Positions 9,240 through 16,244 of a stretch of DNA of 52,687 nt are shown here, piece by piece (positions within the stretch are counted from its first letter, which is position 1; every line of letters begins with the position of its first letter). The notes under the pieces are model-generated. The model was given only the letters and a program-made list of their open reading frames with translations. It searched no databases and had not been told where the DNA came from. A program made the position numbers and the translations under genes. The DNA is from Comamonadaceae bacterium (GTDB lineage Bacteria > Pseudomonadota > Gammaproteobacteria > Burkholderiales > Burkholderiaceae_C): positions 1 to 52,687 of the forward strand of contig JAIXPL010000032.1 in NCBI GenBank assembly GCA_027486255.1. Reading direction: 5' to 3'.

Positions 9240-10064
9240 ATGCCAATCAAGTGGCGTGAAAGTGTTCTTAAAAAGCTCGCCGAGGCGGACGCGGGCACGC
9301 CCAAGCATGTCAGCCTCTATGCGGGCCTGGTGCAGGCCATCGAGTCGGGCGCGCTCAAGCCAGGCCAGAAGCTGCCGACCGAGACGGAGCTGGCCGAGGC
9401 CCTGCCGCTGAGCATAGGCACGATCCAGCGGGCCCTGGGCTCGCTGGTGGGAGACGGCCTGGTGCTCCGCCGCCGCGGGGCGGGCTCTTTCGTGGCGCAC
9501 CCCCAAAAGCTGCTGGAACACCCGCTGCACTGCCGCTTCGTGGGCAGCCACGGGTTTTTGCCTGTGTATTCGCAATTGATCGGCCGCAAATTGATCGCGG
9601 CCCAGGGACCCTGGTCCGCACCACTCCAGCAAAACGGACAAAGCGTGCTGCGGATTGATCGCAAGATCTCGATCAATCGCGAATTCAATGTGCTCAGCCG
9701 CATCTACGTGGACCTGCTGCGCTTTCCGCTGCTCATGACCTGCCCGGCCTCTGGGCTGGCGAGCACCAACATCAAACTGCTGCTGGCCAAGCAGTACCGC
9801 ATCAGCATTTCTCACATTGAGCAGTCGCTACACCTGCTGCCCTTTCCAGAACCGGTGCGTCGGACCCTCGAGCTCGAAGCCGGGGAGACGGGCTTGCGCC
9901 TGGACCTGCTGGCCATTGAAACGAATGGCCGGGTCGCTCTTTTTCAGGAACTGTTCGTTCCGAACAATCCCTACCGGCTCGTGGTGTCAGACAAGTTCGG
10001 CACCGGGGATGGGCAAGCCGCCGAGCCCCCGAGAAAACCAACCCGCATGACCAGCAAACCCTAA
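9240..10064 (+). CDS. GntR family transcriptional regulator with UTRA-like effector domain
   Basis: A DNA-binding regulator of 274 residues from the ATG at 9240 (MPIKWRESVLKKL). The winged-helix GntR domain follows, with LYAGLVQAIESGALKPGQKLPTETELAE and a recognition helix in IGTIQRALGSLVGDGLVLRRRGAGSFV. The C-terminal about 150 residues fit a HutC/FarR-type UTRA ligand domain (the VLRIDRKISI strand, then LELEAGETGLRLDLLAI). A GTG at 9219 would add seven residues and cannot be ruled out. It is divergent from the hydroxylase operon and 18 bases upstream of the Bug gene, so it probably controls both in response to the pathway substrate. Confidence 0.88.
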   Translation: MPIKWRESVLKKLAEADAGTPKHVSLYAGLVQAIESGALKPGQKLPTETELAEALPLSIGTIQRALGSLVGDGLVLRRRGAGSFVAHPQKLLEHPLHCRFVGSHGFLPVYSQLIGRKLIAAQGPWSAPLQQNGQSVLRIDRKISINREFNVLSRIYVDLLRFPLLMTCPASGLASTNIKLLLAKQYRISISHIEQSLHLLPFPEPVRRTLELEAGETGLRLDLLAIETNGRVALFQELFVPNNPYRLVVSDKFGTGDGQAAEPPRKPTRMTSKP

Positions 10065-10082
10065 ACCCTGAGGAGACACACC

Positions 10083-11060
10083 ATGAAGAAACTGCAGCAA
10101 CTCGGCGCCCTATTGACAGCCGCGTGCACACTGTGGGCGGCCGGGCCTGCCCTGGCCCAGAGCGCGGACAACTACCCCAACAAACCGATCCGCATCGTGG
10201 TGCCCTTCGCTGCGGGCGGGCCCACCGATGTCATTGCCCGGGTCATTGCCAACAACCTCAGGAACGTGCTGGGCCAGCCCGTACTGATCGAAAACCGCAC
10301 GGGCGCAGGCGGCAACATTGCCATCAAGAGCGTGGCCACATCGCCCGCCGACGGTTACACCCTGCTGTTTTCGAGCTCCAACATCGTCTCGAACCCGGCC
10401 ATGCAGGCGCCGTTTGACCCGATCAAGGATTTCGCGCCCATCACCTATGCGGCCGTCTCGCCCAACATCATCTACGTGCACCCCTCCTCGCCCATCCAGA
10501 ACGTGGCAGACCTGGCTGCTCAGCTGAGGCAAAAGCGCACACCCACCACCTATGGCACGCCGGGCGTGGGCACCACGCCCCATGTGGCCTGCGAGGGCCT
10601 GAAGATGGCCACCAACGGCGAGGCGGTTCACATCCCCTACCAGGGCGCAGCGCCGGTGGTCAATGCCGTGCTGAGCAACCAGCTGAGCTTCGGCTGCTCG
10701 GCATTGCCGCCCACCACATCGCATGTGAAGGCAGGCACGCTGCGGGCCATTGCGGTGACGAGTGCACGCCGAAGCGCCGTCATGCCCACCGTGCCCACGC
10801 TGGCTGAATCGGGTTTCCCTGACGTGGTGGCAGACAACCTGCAGGGCCTGCTGGCCCCCGCCGGCACCTCACCGGCCATTGTGGACAAGCTGCACAAGGC
10901 GGTGGCTTCCATCCTGGCCCAGCCTGATGTGCGTGATCAGCTCCAGAACATGGGCTTCGACCTCTACGCCACGACGCCTGCGGAATTCAGCCGGATCATT
11001 GCGCAAGAGCTCGAGCGGTACACCCAAATCATCCGCAAGGCGGGCATCAAGGCCGAATAA
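10083..11060 (+). CDS. Bug/TctC family periplasmic solute-binding protein
   Basis: A 325-residue tripartite-tricarboxylate-transporter receptor of the Bug family, which binds small carboxylates and related compounds in the periplasm. A Sec signal peptide covers residues 1-25 (KKL, hydrophobic core, cleavage after ALA before QS). Family blocks follow: YPNKPIRIVVPFAAGGPTD, ENRTGAGGNIA, DGYTLLF, and PYQGAAPVVNAVLSNQ. A strong CTGAGGAG stands 9 bases before the ATG. It is cotranscribed with the GntR gene. No TctA or TctB membrane subunits are in the window, as is usual for orphan Bug proteins. It most likely delivers or senses the substrate of the neighbouring hydroxylase pathway. Confidence 0.92.
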   Translation: MKKLQQLGALLTAACTLWAAGPALAQSADNYPNKPIRIVVPFAAGGPTDVIARVIANNLRNVLGQPVLIENRTGAGGNIAIKSVATSPADGYTLLFSSSNIVSNPAMQAPFDPIKDFAPITYAAVSPNIIYVHPSSPIQNVADLAAQLRQKRTPTTYGTPGVGTTPHVACEGLKMATNGEAVHIPYQGAAPVVNAVLSNQLSFGCSALPPTTSHVKAGTLRAIAVTSARRSAVMPTVPTLAESGFPDVVADNLQGLLAPAGTSPAIVDKLHKAVASILAQPDVRDQLQNMGFDLYATTPAEFSRIIAQELERYTQIIRKAGIKAE

Positions 11061-11179
11061 AGCCGACACGGTCTCGGGCTGCTGCGGCGACTCAAACGCC
11101 TTGCGCCAAGGCATAACAGGGAACCAGTCACTTGCAGCGAGCCCGTCACTCAGGGCTCCACACCGCAGGAGCACGGTTC

Positions 11180-11569
11180 ATGGGCCTTGAAATGTATGCG
11201 TTTGCGATTCCCCAGGAGGATGTGGGAGCCTCGCCGGTGGATGTGCAATTGCGGCTGCGCGAAGGCGCGCCTTTGCTGACCATCGGTCACTGGGACGGAT
11301 TAAAGCCACTGCACCACTGGATGCACCACCTCTACGAGAGGCGGGGTGGCAAGTGCCACATCTTTCGCGACACCTCTGTGCGGCTGGACCAAACGGACCT
11401 GACCGCGCTGGAAAAAGCCATGGCCGAGCAATTGGTGAGCTCGGGCCGAGACCTGGGCCTGTGCGAGAGGCTCGACCAGGACGACATGGTGAGCATCCGC
11501 CGCTTCGTGAAAGCGGCGCGGCGCTCCATTGAGGAGGAGCACGCCGTGATCTACGCCGCCTTCAAATGA
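11180..11569 (+). CDS. small hypothetical protein, possibly of the family often misnamed 'phosphoglycerate kinase'
   Basis: A 129-residue soluble protein from the ATG at 11180 (MGLEMYAFAIP), with AGGAG 8 bases upstream. A longer frame begins at 11132 but lacks a ribosome site. The central part reads HWDGLKPLHHWMHHLYERRGGK, followed by a DLTALEKAMAEQL segment and a C-terminal IRRFVKAARRSIEEEHAVIYAAF. This pattern reminds me of a widespread uncharacterised family of about 130 residues that is often annotated as phosphoglycerate kinase without basis. No catalytic motif is evident. It stands alone between tctC-like and infA, and converges on infA with an 18-base gap. Confidence 0.7.
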   Translation: MGLEMYAFAIPQEDVGASPVDVQLRLREGAPLLTIGHWDGLKPLHHWMHHLYERRGGKCHIFRDTSVRLDQTDLTALEKAMAEQLVSSGRDLGLCERLDQDDMVSIRRFVKAARRSIEEEHAVIYAAFK

Positions 11570-11587
11570 AGGGGCGGGGGGCAAAGC

Positions 11588-11854
11588 TCAGCGGGGGCGG
11601 CGCTTGAAGGCCGGCATGGGCGCGCCGGTGCGCGGCTCCAGGTGGCGGAAGGTGATGCGGCCCTTGCTCAGGTCGTAGGGGGACATCTCCACCGTGACAC
11701 GGTCACCCGCCAGCACGCGGATCCGGTTCTTGCGCATCTTGCCGCCCGAGTAAGCGATGAGGTTGTGGTTGTTCTCGAGGGTGACGCGGAAGCGCCCGTC
11801 GGGCAGCACCTCATCAACCTTGCCTTGCATTTCAATCAGATCTTCTTTGGACAC
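11588..11854 (-). CDS. infA: translation initiation factor IF-1, second stand-alone copy
   Basis: An 88-residue S1/OB-fold protein. [42 protein letters not shown] and [16 protein letters not shown] are the classic IF-1 blocks that bind the ribosomal A site on the 30S subunit. The start is a GTG at 11854 with CAGGAG 6 bases upstream; no ATG fits. The usual factor is 72 residues, and here a basic proline-containing tail ([16 protein letters not shown]) is added. The gene is not within a ribosomal protein operon, so it is probably the additional IF-1 that Burkholderiales carry. It is preceded by a small gene on the same strand. Confidence 0.95.
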   Translation of the reverse strand: MSKEDLIEMQGKVDEVLPDGRFRVTLENNHNLIAYSGGKMRKNRIRVLAGDRVTVEMSPYDLSKGRITFRHLEPRTGAPMPAFKRRPR

Positions 11855-11880
11855 GCAAACTCCTGTGAAAACGGTGGGGC

Positions 11881-12111
11881 TCAGGCGGGCAGGCCGGTGT
11901 GGAGCCATTGGCGGGCCTGGCCCAAGGCATAGGCCAGGGCTTGTTCCTGGCGGCTGAAGAGCCGGGTGAAGCGGTACACCCGGTCATGTGAGGCCTGGCC
12001 CTGGCCGCTGCGGATGGACACCGCGGAAGAAAACATCCCCGTGCCTTGAAGCCGGCTCAGGGGGGTGATGACAAAGCCATCGGAAGAAATCGTGTGGTGG
12101 TGAGGAAGCAT
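11881..12111 (-). CDS. small hypothetical protein preceding infA
   Basis: A 76-residue protein from the ATG at 12111. The segment [42 protein letters not shown] has the look of a small conserved family that I recall from Burkholderiales, in which IRSG...HDRV.RF and a Tyr/Ala-rich final helix recur. Codon usage and the strand match infA, which starts 26 bases later, so the two are likely cotranscribed. No Shine-Dalgarno is visible upstream of the ATG. Function unknown; coupling to IF-1 suggests a growth- or stress-linked role, which is inference. Confidence 0.62.
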   Translation of the reverse strand: MLPHHHTISSDGFVITPLSRLQGTGMFSSAVSIRSGQGQASHDRVYRFTRLFSRQEQALAYALGQARQWLHTGLPA

Positions 12112-12494
12112 CAATATGCGCTGGGCTCAGCAGGGCTGGCGCGCGCCGGGGAAAGTCTGCGCTCGATGGCGCACGAAAAATGCAGGACGAACAGGTTCCT
12201 GGGTGAGCGACAAACGCTCAATGGGAAAGCCTGCACAAAGGCTGGACCGGTCCTGGAGAAGGTTACAGACCGGGCAGTGAGCTCACCAGCAAAGGGCAGG
12301 ACGCTGGGAGGGGTCTGCCGCCGATTCTTGGAATGCGCAGCATGAAGGGCGCATCGGGTGAAAAGCGCGCCGCAAGGGCGAGCAGCCCGCGGCGATGTGC
12401 CCGATTGTACCTGGGCCGCAAGCCAAGGCCCTGTAGAGCACTGCCCCCGCACGCGCAAGAGCCTGCGCGTGCGTGGGCGCTGAGCCGATCCCGC
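12112..12494. other. 383-base stretch without a convincing gene
   Basis: It lies between the start of the small infA-linked gene and the end of scoB. Open frames here are shadows without ribosome sites or family features. The only structure I see is the stem-loop at 12448-12473 next to scoB. The rest probably holds the promoter and leader of the small gene, but no box is convincing. Confidence 0.5.
12448..12473 (-). terminator. stem-loop downstream of scoB (no T tract)
   Basis: CGCACGCGCA pairs with TGCGCGTGCG across a six-base loop, a perfect 10-bp stem 21 bases beyond the scoB stop. No run of T follows on the minus strand, so it may be a transcript-end-stabilising hairpin or a Rho-assisted end, not a classic intrinsic terminator. 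Confidence 0.5.
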
Positions 12495-13136
12495 TCAGTG
12501 GATCAGCGTGACGCCGGTCTTGGACTGCAGGAACTCGCGCGTCACACCCGGCGCCATCTCGACCACCTTCAGGCCCTGGGGGGTCACATCCATGATGGCC
12601 AGGTCGGTGATGATGCGGTCGACCACGCCCACGCCCGTCAGGGGCAGCGTGCACTGGGTGAGGATCTTCAGGTCCTCGGTGCCGTCCTTCTTGCGGGCCA
12701 CGTGCTCCATGAGCACGATCACGCGGGGCACGCCCGCCACCAGGTCCATGGCGCCGCCCATGCCTTTGACCATCTTGCCGGGGATCATCCAGTTGGCCAG
12801 GTCGCCACGCTCGCTGACCTGCATGGCACCCAGGATGGACAGGTTGATCTTGCCGCCGCGGATCATGGCAAAGCTGTCATGGCTGCCAAAAATCGACGAG
12901 CCCGGGATGGTGGTGACCGTCTGCTTGCCGGCGTTGATCAGGTCGGCGTCCACCTTGTCGTCGGTGGGAAAGGGGCCAATGCCCAGCATGCCGTTTTCAG
13001 ACTGCAGCCACACTTCCTTGTCGGCCGGCACGTAGTTGGCCACCAGGGTGGGAATGCCGATGCCGAGGTTGACGTAAAAGCCGTCCTCGAGTTCTTGCGC
13101 GGCACGCGCCGCCATCTGTTCTTGGGTCCAGGGCAT
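12495..13136 (-). CDS. scoB: 3-oxoacid CoA-transferase subunit B
   Basis: Catalytic subunit (213 residues) of succinyl-CoA:3-ketoacid CoA-transferase, which activates acetoacetate for entry into central metabolism. The [12 protein letters not shown] block carries the active-site glutamate of the class I CoA-transferase family. [18 protein letters not shown] and the C-terminal [13 protein letters not shown] are typical of the B subunit. It begins 2 bases after scoA on the same strand, so the two are translated together and form the heteromer. Adipate or oxoadipate CoA-transferase (PcaIJ) is the main alternative; the sequence looks closer to ScoB. Confidence 0.92.
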   Translation of the reverse strand: MPWTQEQMAARAAQELEDGFYVNLGIGIPTLVANYVPADKEVWLQSENGMLGIGPFPTDDKVDADLINAGKQTVTTIPGSSIFGSHDSFAMIRGGKINLSILGAMQVSERGDLANWMIPGKMVKGMGGAMDLVAGVPRVIVLMEHVARKKDGTEDLKILTQCTLPLTGVGVVDRIITDLAIMDVTPQGLKVVEMAPGVTREFLQSKTGVTLIH

Positions 13137-13138
13137 GT

Positions 13139-13846
13139 TCAGACTCCTGCTTTCTCGGTGATGGTGCGCTTTTCAATGCGCTTTTCAGGCGTGGCGTTGA
13201 GCACCAGGCGGTGCACATAGATGCCGGGCAGGTGGATGTCGTCGGGCTCCAGCTCGCCGACCTCAACGATCTTTTCCACCTCGACGATGCAGATCTTGCC
13301 GGCCATGGCCACGGCCGGGTTGAAGTTGCGGGCCGTGTAGCGAAAGCGCAGGTTGCCCGAGCGGTCAGCCACATCGGCCTTGACCAGCGAGATCTCAGGC
13401 ACCAGCGCGCGCTCCATCACATAGGTCTCGCCCTCGAACTCGCGCGTTTCCTTGCCCTCGGCCACCAGGGTGCCCACACCCGTCTTGGTGAAGAAGGCCG
13501 GGATGCCCGAGCCGCCGGCGCGCAGCTTCTCGGCGAGCGTGCCTTGGGGCGTGAACTCCAGCTCCAGTTCACCCGCCAGGTACTGGCGCTCGAACTCCTT
13601 GTTCTCGCCCACGTAGCTGGAGATCATTTTTTTGATCTGCCGCGTCTCCAGCAGCTTGCCCAGACCGAAGCCGTCGACGCCGGCGTTGTTGGAGATGGCC
13701 GTCAGGTCCTTCACACCCGTGGCCTTGAGCGCATCGATCAGGGCCTCGGGAATGCCGCACAGGCCAAAGCCTCCCACGGCAATGAGCTGGCCATCCTTGA
13801 CCACGCCTTTGAGTGCGTCAGCCGCTGACGCATAGATCTTGTTCAC
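13139..13846 (-). CDS. scoA: 3-oxoacid CoA-transferase subunit A
   Basis: A subunit (235 residues) of the CoA-transferase, with the [16 protein letters not shown]oA-binding loop at residues 25-40 and the [25 protein letters not shown] segment. The start is the GTG at 13846 ([11 protein letters not shown]), supported by AGGAG 6 bases upstream; longer frames up to 13891 have no ribosome site and enter the divergent promoter. It is read away from a PAS-LuxR regulator, with a perfect palindrome in the 112-base gap that could serve as its operator. Confidence 0.93.
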   Translation of the reverse strand: MNKIYASAADALKGVVKDGQLIAVGGFGLCGIPEALIDALKATGVKDLTAISNNAGVDGFGLGKLLETRQIKKMISSYVGENKEFERQYLAGELELEFTPQGTLAEKLRAGGSGIPAFFTKTGVGTLVAEGKETREFEGETYVMERALVPEISLVKADVADRSGNLRFRYTARNFNPAVAMAGKICIVEVEKIVEVGELEPDDIHLPGIYVHRLVLNATPEKRIEKRTITEKAGV

Positions 13847-13916
13847 GGCAATCTCCTGCAAGGGACGTTGAGGGATCGGAGCGGAGCACAAGCTTGCCGC
13901 CGATAGGCTCTACGAT

Positions 13917-13938
13917 ACTACGTAGCCAGATACGTAGT
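13917..13938. promoter_or_regulatory. 22-bp perfect palindrome ACTACGTA-N6-TACGTAGT
   Basis: Between divergent scoA and the PAS-LuxR gene, ACTACGTA at 13917-13924 and TACGTAGT at 13931-13938 are exact inverted copies with a six-base spacer. The size and symmetry fit a site for a dimeric LuxR-type protein. It ends 20 bases before the regulator's ATG. Confidence 0.65.
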
Positions 13939-13958
13939 TTTCCCTAAAGACAAGCCCC

Positions 13959-14558
13959 ATGGCCGACGCGCCCGCACGACCCTTGCCGACCGAGGACCGC
14001 CCGGCCCACGTGGACTACCGCCTGGCCTTCGAGCTGGCCCCCGTGGGCCTGGTGCTCTCGCGCAACCGCATCATCCAGGACTGCAACCAGCGTGTGTGCG
14101 AGATGTTCGGCGCGCAGCGCGAGCAGCTGATCGGCCAGTCCTTCCGCATCCTCTACCCCAGCGCCGACGAGTACGAACGCATGGGCGAGCGCCTGGTGCC
14201 CATCCTCAATGCCCGTGGCGTGTACGCCGACGACCGCATCATGCGGCGGGTGGGCGGGCGCTGGCAGGGCGAGCCCTTCTGGTGCCACGTCACTGGCCGG
14301 GCGCTGAACCGACTGGCCCCGCACGAGGCCGGCATCTGGAGCTTCGAAGACCTCAGCGCCCACCGCCCCGTCACCGCCGAACTCACGCCCCGTGAACGCG
14401 AGGTGGCCGCACACCTGATGGAGGGCCTGACCTCCAAGGCCATCGGCCGCGCGCTGGGCATCAGCCACCGCACGGTGGAGATCTACCGCGCCCGCCTCAT
14501 GCGCAAGTACCAGGCCGCCACCACGGCCGAGCTGGTGCACAAGCTGGTGGCAGGCTGA
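13959..14558 (+). CDS. PAS domain LuxR-family transcriptional regulator
   Basis: A 199-residue cytoplasmic regulator. A PAS domain spans about residues 18-130 (AFELAPVGLVLSRNRIIQDCN, later GEPFWCHVTGRAL, WSFEDLS), and a LuxR/FixJ helix-turn-helix spans 141-196 with LTPREREVAAHLMEGLTSKAIGRAL split over the first helices and HRTVEIYRARLMRKY as the recognition region. It lacks a receiver domain, so input is probably through the PAS pocket. Position opposite scoAB and the adjoining palindrome suggest it controls ketone-body or acetoacetate use, and possibly itself. That link is inference. Confidence 0.9.
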   Translation: MADAPARPLPTEDRPAHVDYRLAFELAPVGLVLSRNRIIQDCNQRVCEMFGAQREQLIGQSFRILYPSADEYERMGERLVPILNARGVYADDRIMRRVGGRWQGEPFWCHVTGRALNRLAPHEAGIWSFEDLSAHRPVTAELTPREREVAAHLMEGLTSKAIGRALGISHRTVEIYRARLMRKYQAATTAELVHKLVAG

Positions 14559-14583
14559 AGGCCCGCATGGTTACAGTCCTGCC

Positions 14584-15042
14584 ATGAACACCCTGCGCGT
14601 GCGTCGCCTTCGCCTGCACATGATGGCTTTCCGGGGCCTGGCCTACTCTGTGGCCCTGGCCCTGGCCATCCTCGGTCTGGGCGGCGTGGGCTTTTGGCTG
14701 CTGGATCCCCAGGTACAGAGCCTGGGCGACGGACTGTGGCTGGCCTTCACCACCGCTGCCACCGTGGGCTACGGCGACGTGGTCCCCAGCACCACGGCCT
14801 CGCGCCTGTTTGCGGTGGTGGTGGTCTTGTTCGGTCTGGCCGTGCTCTCGCTGGTCACGGCTTCGGTGGCCGCCATGTTCGTGGAGAACGAAGAGCGGCA
14901 GATCGAACGTGACCTCATGAAAGAGCTGCACGCCCTGCGCGCCGAGCTGCGCCAGGTCCACGAGGAGGTGCGCGAGCTGCGTGCCACCACCCGCTCCACC
15001 CCCACTTCTGAATTCCCCGCCACTGACAAGGAATCCCCATGA
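14584..15042 (+). CDS. two-TM potassium channel (Ion_trans_2 type)
   Basis: A 152-residue inner-membrane channel subunit. TM1 lies at about residues 17-41, the pore helix and selectivity filter TVGYGD at 60-65, and TM2 at about 74-100. The C-terminal 50 residues are charged and heptad-like (EERQIERDLMKELHALRAEL), predicting a coiled coil that would stabilise the tetramer. It has no RCK/TrkA_N ligand domain, so the simple architecture resembles KcsA-like channels. The last four bases overlap the next gene's start (ATGA at 15039), indicating coupling. Confidence 0.92.
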   Translation: MNTLRVRRLRLHMMAFRGLAYSVALALAILGLGGVGFWLLDPQVQSLGDGLWLAFTTAATVGYGDVVPSTTASRLFAVVVVLFGLAVLSLVTASVAAMFVENEERQIERDLMKELHALRAELRQVHEEVRELRATTRSTPTSEFPATDKESP

Positions 15043-15626
15043 CCGCAGGCATCCACCGCTATCCCCCGCCCGCCCTGGCCGACGTGCCCGAGGACATCCG
15101 GGCCCGCATCCTGGAGGTGCAGGACAAAGCCGGCTTCGTGCCCAATGTGTTCCTGGCGCTGGCCCGGCGCCCGGCCGAATGGCGCGCCTTCTTTGCTTAC
15201 CACGACGCGCTGATGCTCAAAGAAGAAGGAAGCCTCAGCAAGGGCGACCGCGAGATGATCGTCACCGCCACCAGCGCCGCCAACCATTGCCTCTACTGCG
15301 TGGTGGCGCACGGGGCCCTGCTGCGCATCTATGAGAAAAAGCCCCTGGTCGCTGATCAGGTGGCGGTGAACCACCGCAAGGCCGACATCACGCCGCGCCA
15401 GCGCGCCATGCTGGACTTCGCCATGAAGGTGTGCCTGCAGTCCGACCAGATCGAGGACGCCGACTTCGCCGCCCTGCACGCCCACGGCTTCGACGACGAG
15501 GACGCCTGGGACATCGCCGCCATCACGGCCTTCTTTGGCCTGTCCAACCGCATGGCCAGCTTCTCGGGTATGGCGCCCAACCCTGAGTTCTATCTGATGG
15601 GCCGGGTGCCCAAGCAGAAGTCCTGA
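15039..15626 (+). CDS. peroxidase-related AhpD/CMD-family protein
   Basis: A 195-residue helical protein of the carboxymuconolactone decarboxylase/AhpD fold. The redox motif CLYCVVAH places Cys84, Cys87 and His91 in the CxxCxxxH arrangement of AhpD and of the 'uncharacterised peroxidase-related' subfamily. The N-terminal AGFVPNVFLALARRP and C-terminal FFGLSNRMASFSGMAPNPEFY agree with that subfamily. It probably reduces peroxides through the disulfide pair. Translation is coupled to the upstream channel by a four-base overlap. A functional link to potassium flux is not evident. Confidence 0.9.
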   Translation: MTAGIHRYPPPALADVPEDIRARILEVQDKAGFVPNVFLALARRPAEWRAFFAYHDALMLKEEGSLSKGDREMIVTATSAANHCLYCVVAHGALLRIYEKKPLVADQVAVNHRKADITPRQRAMLDFAMKVCLQSDQIEDADFAALHAHGFDDEDAWDIAAITAFFGLSNRMASFSGMAPNPEFYLMGRVPKQKS

Positions 15627-15644
15627 ATCCGAAGTCCTGAAAGC

Positions 15645-16067
15645 TCAGGGGCTGACGAGTGCGCGCAGCCAGTCCGGCAGCGCGCGGGACTTCTGGCTCG
15701 GAAAGTCCACCCAGATCATGGTGGCGCCACCGGCCGCATGCACCACACCCGGCTGGTCGGTGCGCTCCATGGTGGCCCAAGACTCGAAAGTTGCCCGTCC
15801 CGGGTCGCTCACGTACATCTTGAGCTGCACCGTGCCCGGGTATTCCAGCTGCCGGTAGAAGTTGCAAAAGGCATTGACGATGACGATGCCCTCGCCATCG
15901 GGCCCGGGCGTGTGACCCAGGCTGGCCAGCCAGTCGATGCGGATGGTCTCCAGGTAGCGGAAGTAGCTGGTGTTGTTCACGTGGCCCATGGCGTCCATGT
16001 CGCCCCAGCGGATGGGCAGGTCCATCTGGTAGACCAGCTTCTTCTTCTCGGGAATCTCGATCTTCAT
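15645..16067 (-). CDS. acyl-CoA thioesterase, 4HBT hotdog fold
   Basis: A 140-residue single-hotdog thioesterase that hydrolyses acyl-CoA. The signature RWGDMDAMGHVNNTSYFRYLE near residues 20-40 holds the catalytic Asp of the 4-hydroxybenzoyl-CoA thioesterase/FadM group. The rest (YRQLEYPGTVQLKMYVSD, HAAGGATMIWVD) supplies the second half of the fold. It converges on the AhpD-like gene and is divergent from ETF-QO, whose role in fatty-acid oxidation is compatible. The exact acyl chain preference cannot be read from sequence. Confidence 0.9.
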   Translation of the reverse strand: MKIEIPEKKKLVYQMDLPIRWGDMDAMGHVNNTSYFRYLETIRIDWLASLGHTPGPDGEGIVIVNAFCNFYRQLEYPGTVQLKMYVSDPGRATFESWATMERTDQPGVVHAAGGATMIWVDFPSQKSRALPDWLRALVSP

Positions 16068-16244
16068 GCGGCCAATCCGTCGTCGGCCGAAATCACGGCC
16101 GCGTTGATGTCATGTGCCTCCAGGGCACGGAGGCCACAGGGCTTTGACTAGAATTTGAGCAATCGCCTTGCTCGGCACCGACCGGTGCACAGCCCCTCTC
16201 GGTGGCATCCGCCGGTCCAAATCATTATCACGGAGAGCCCTTCA

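Noticed and set aside
12046..12345. 99-codon frame on the plus strand between infA and scoB
   Set aside because: No ribosome site, no domain, and it covers the start of the better supported minus-strand small gene.
13917..13938. The TACGTA palindrome as a terminator for a transcript from upstream
   Set aside because: It lies between two divergent starts, so no transcript ends there, and its GC content is low for a stable hairpin.
16155..16244. Longer N-terminus for ETF-QO
   Set aside because: No ribosome site, and the family N-terminus with GGAGAG before it starts at 16245.
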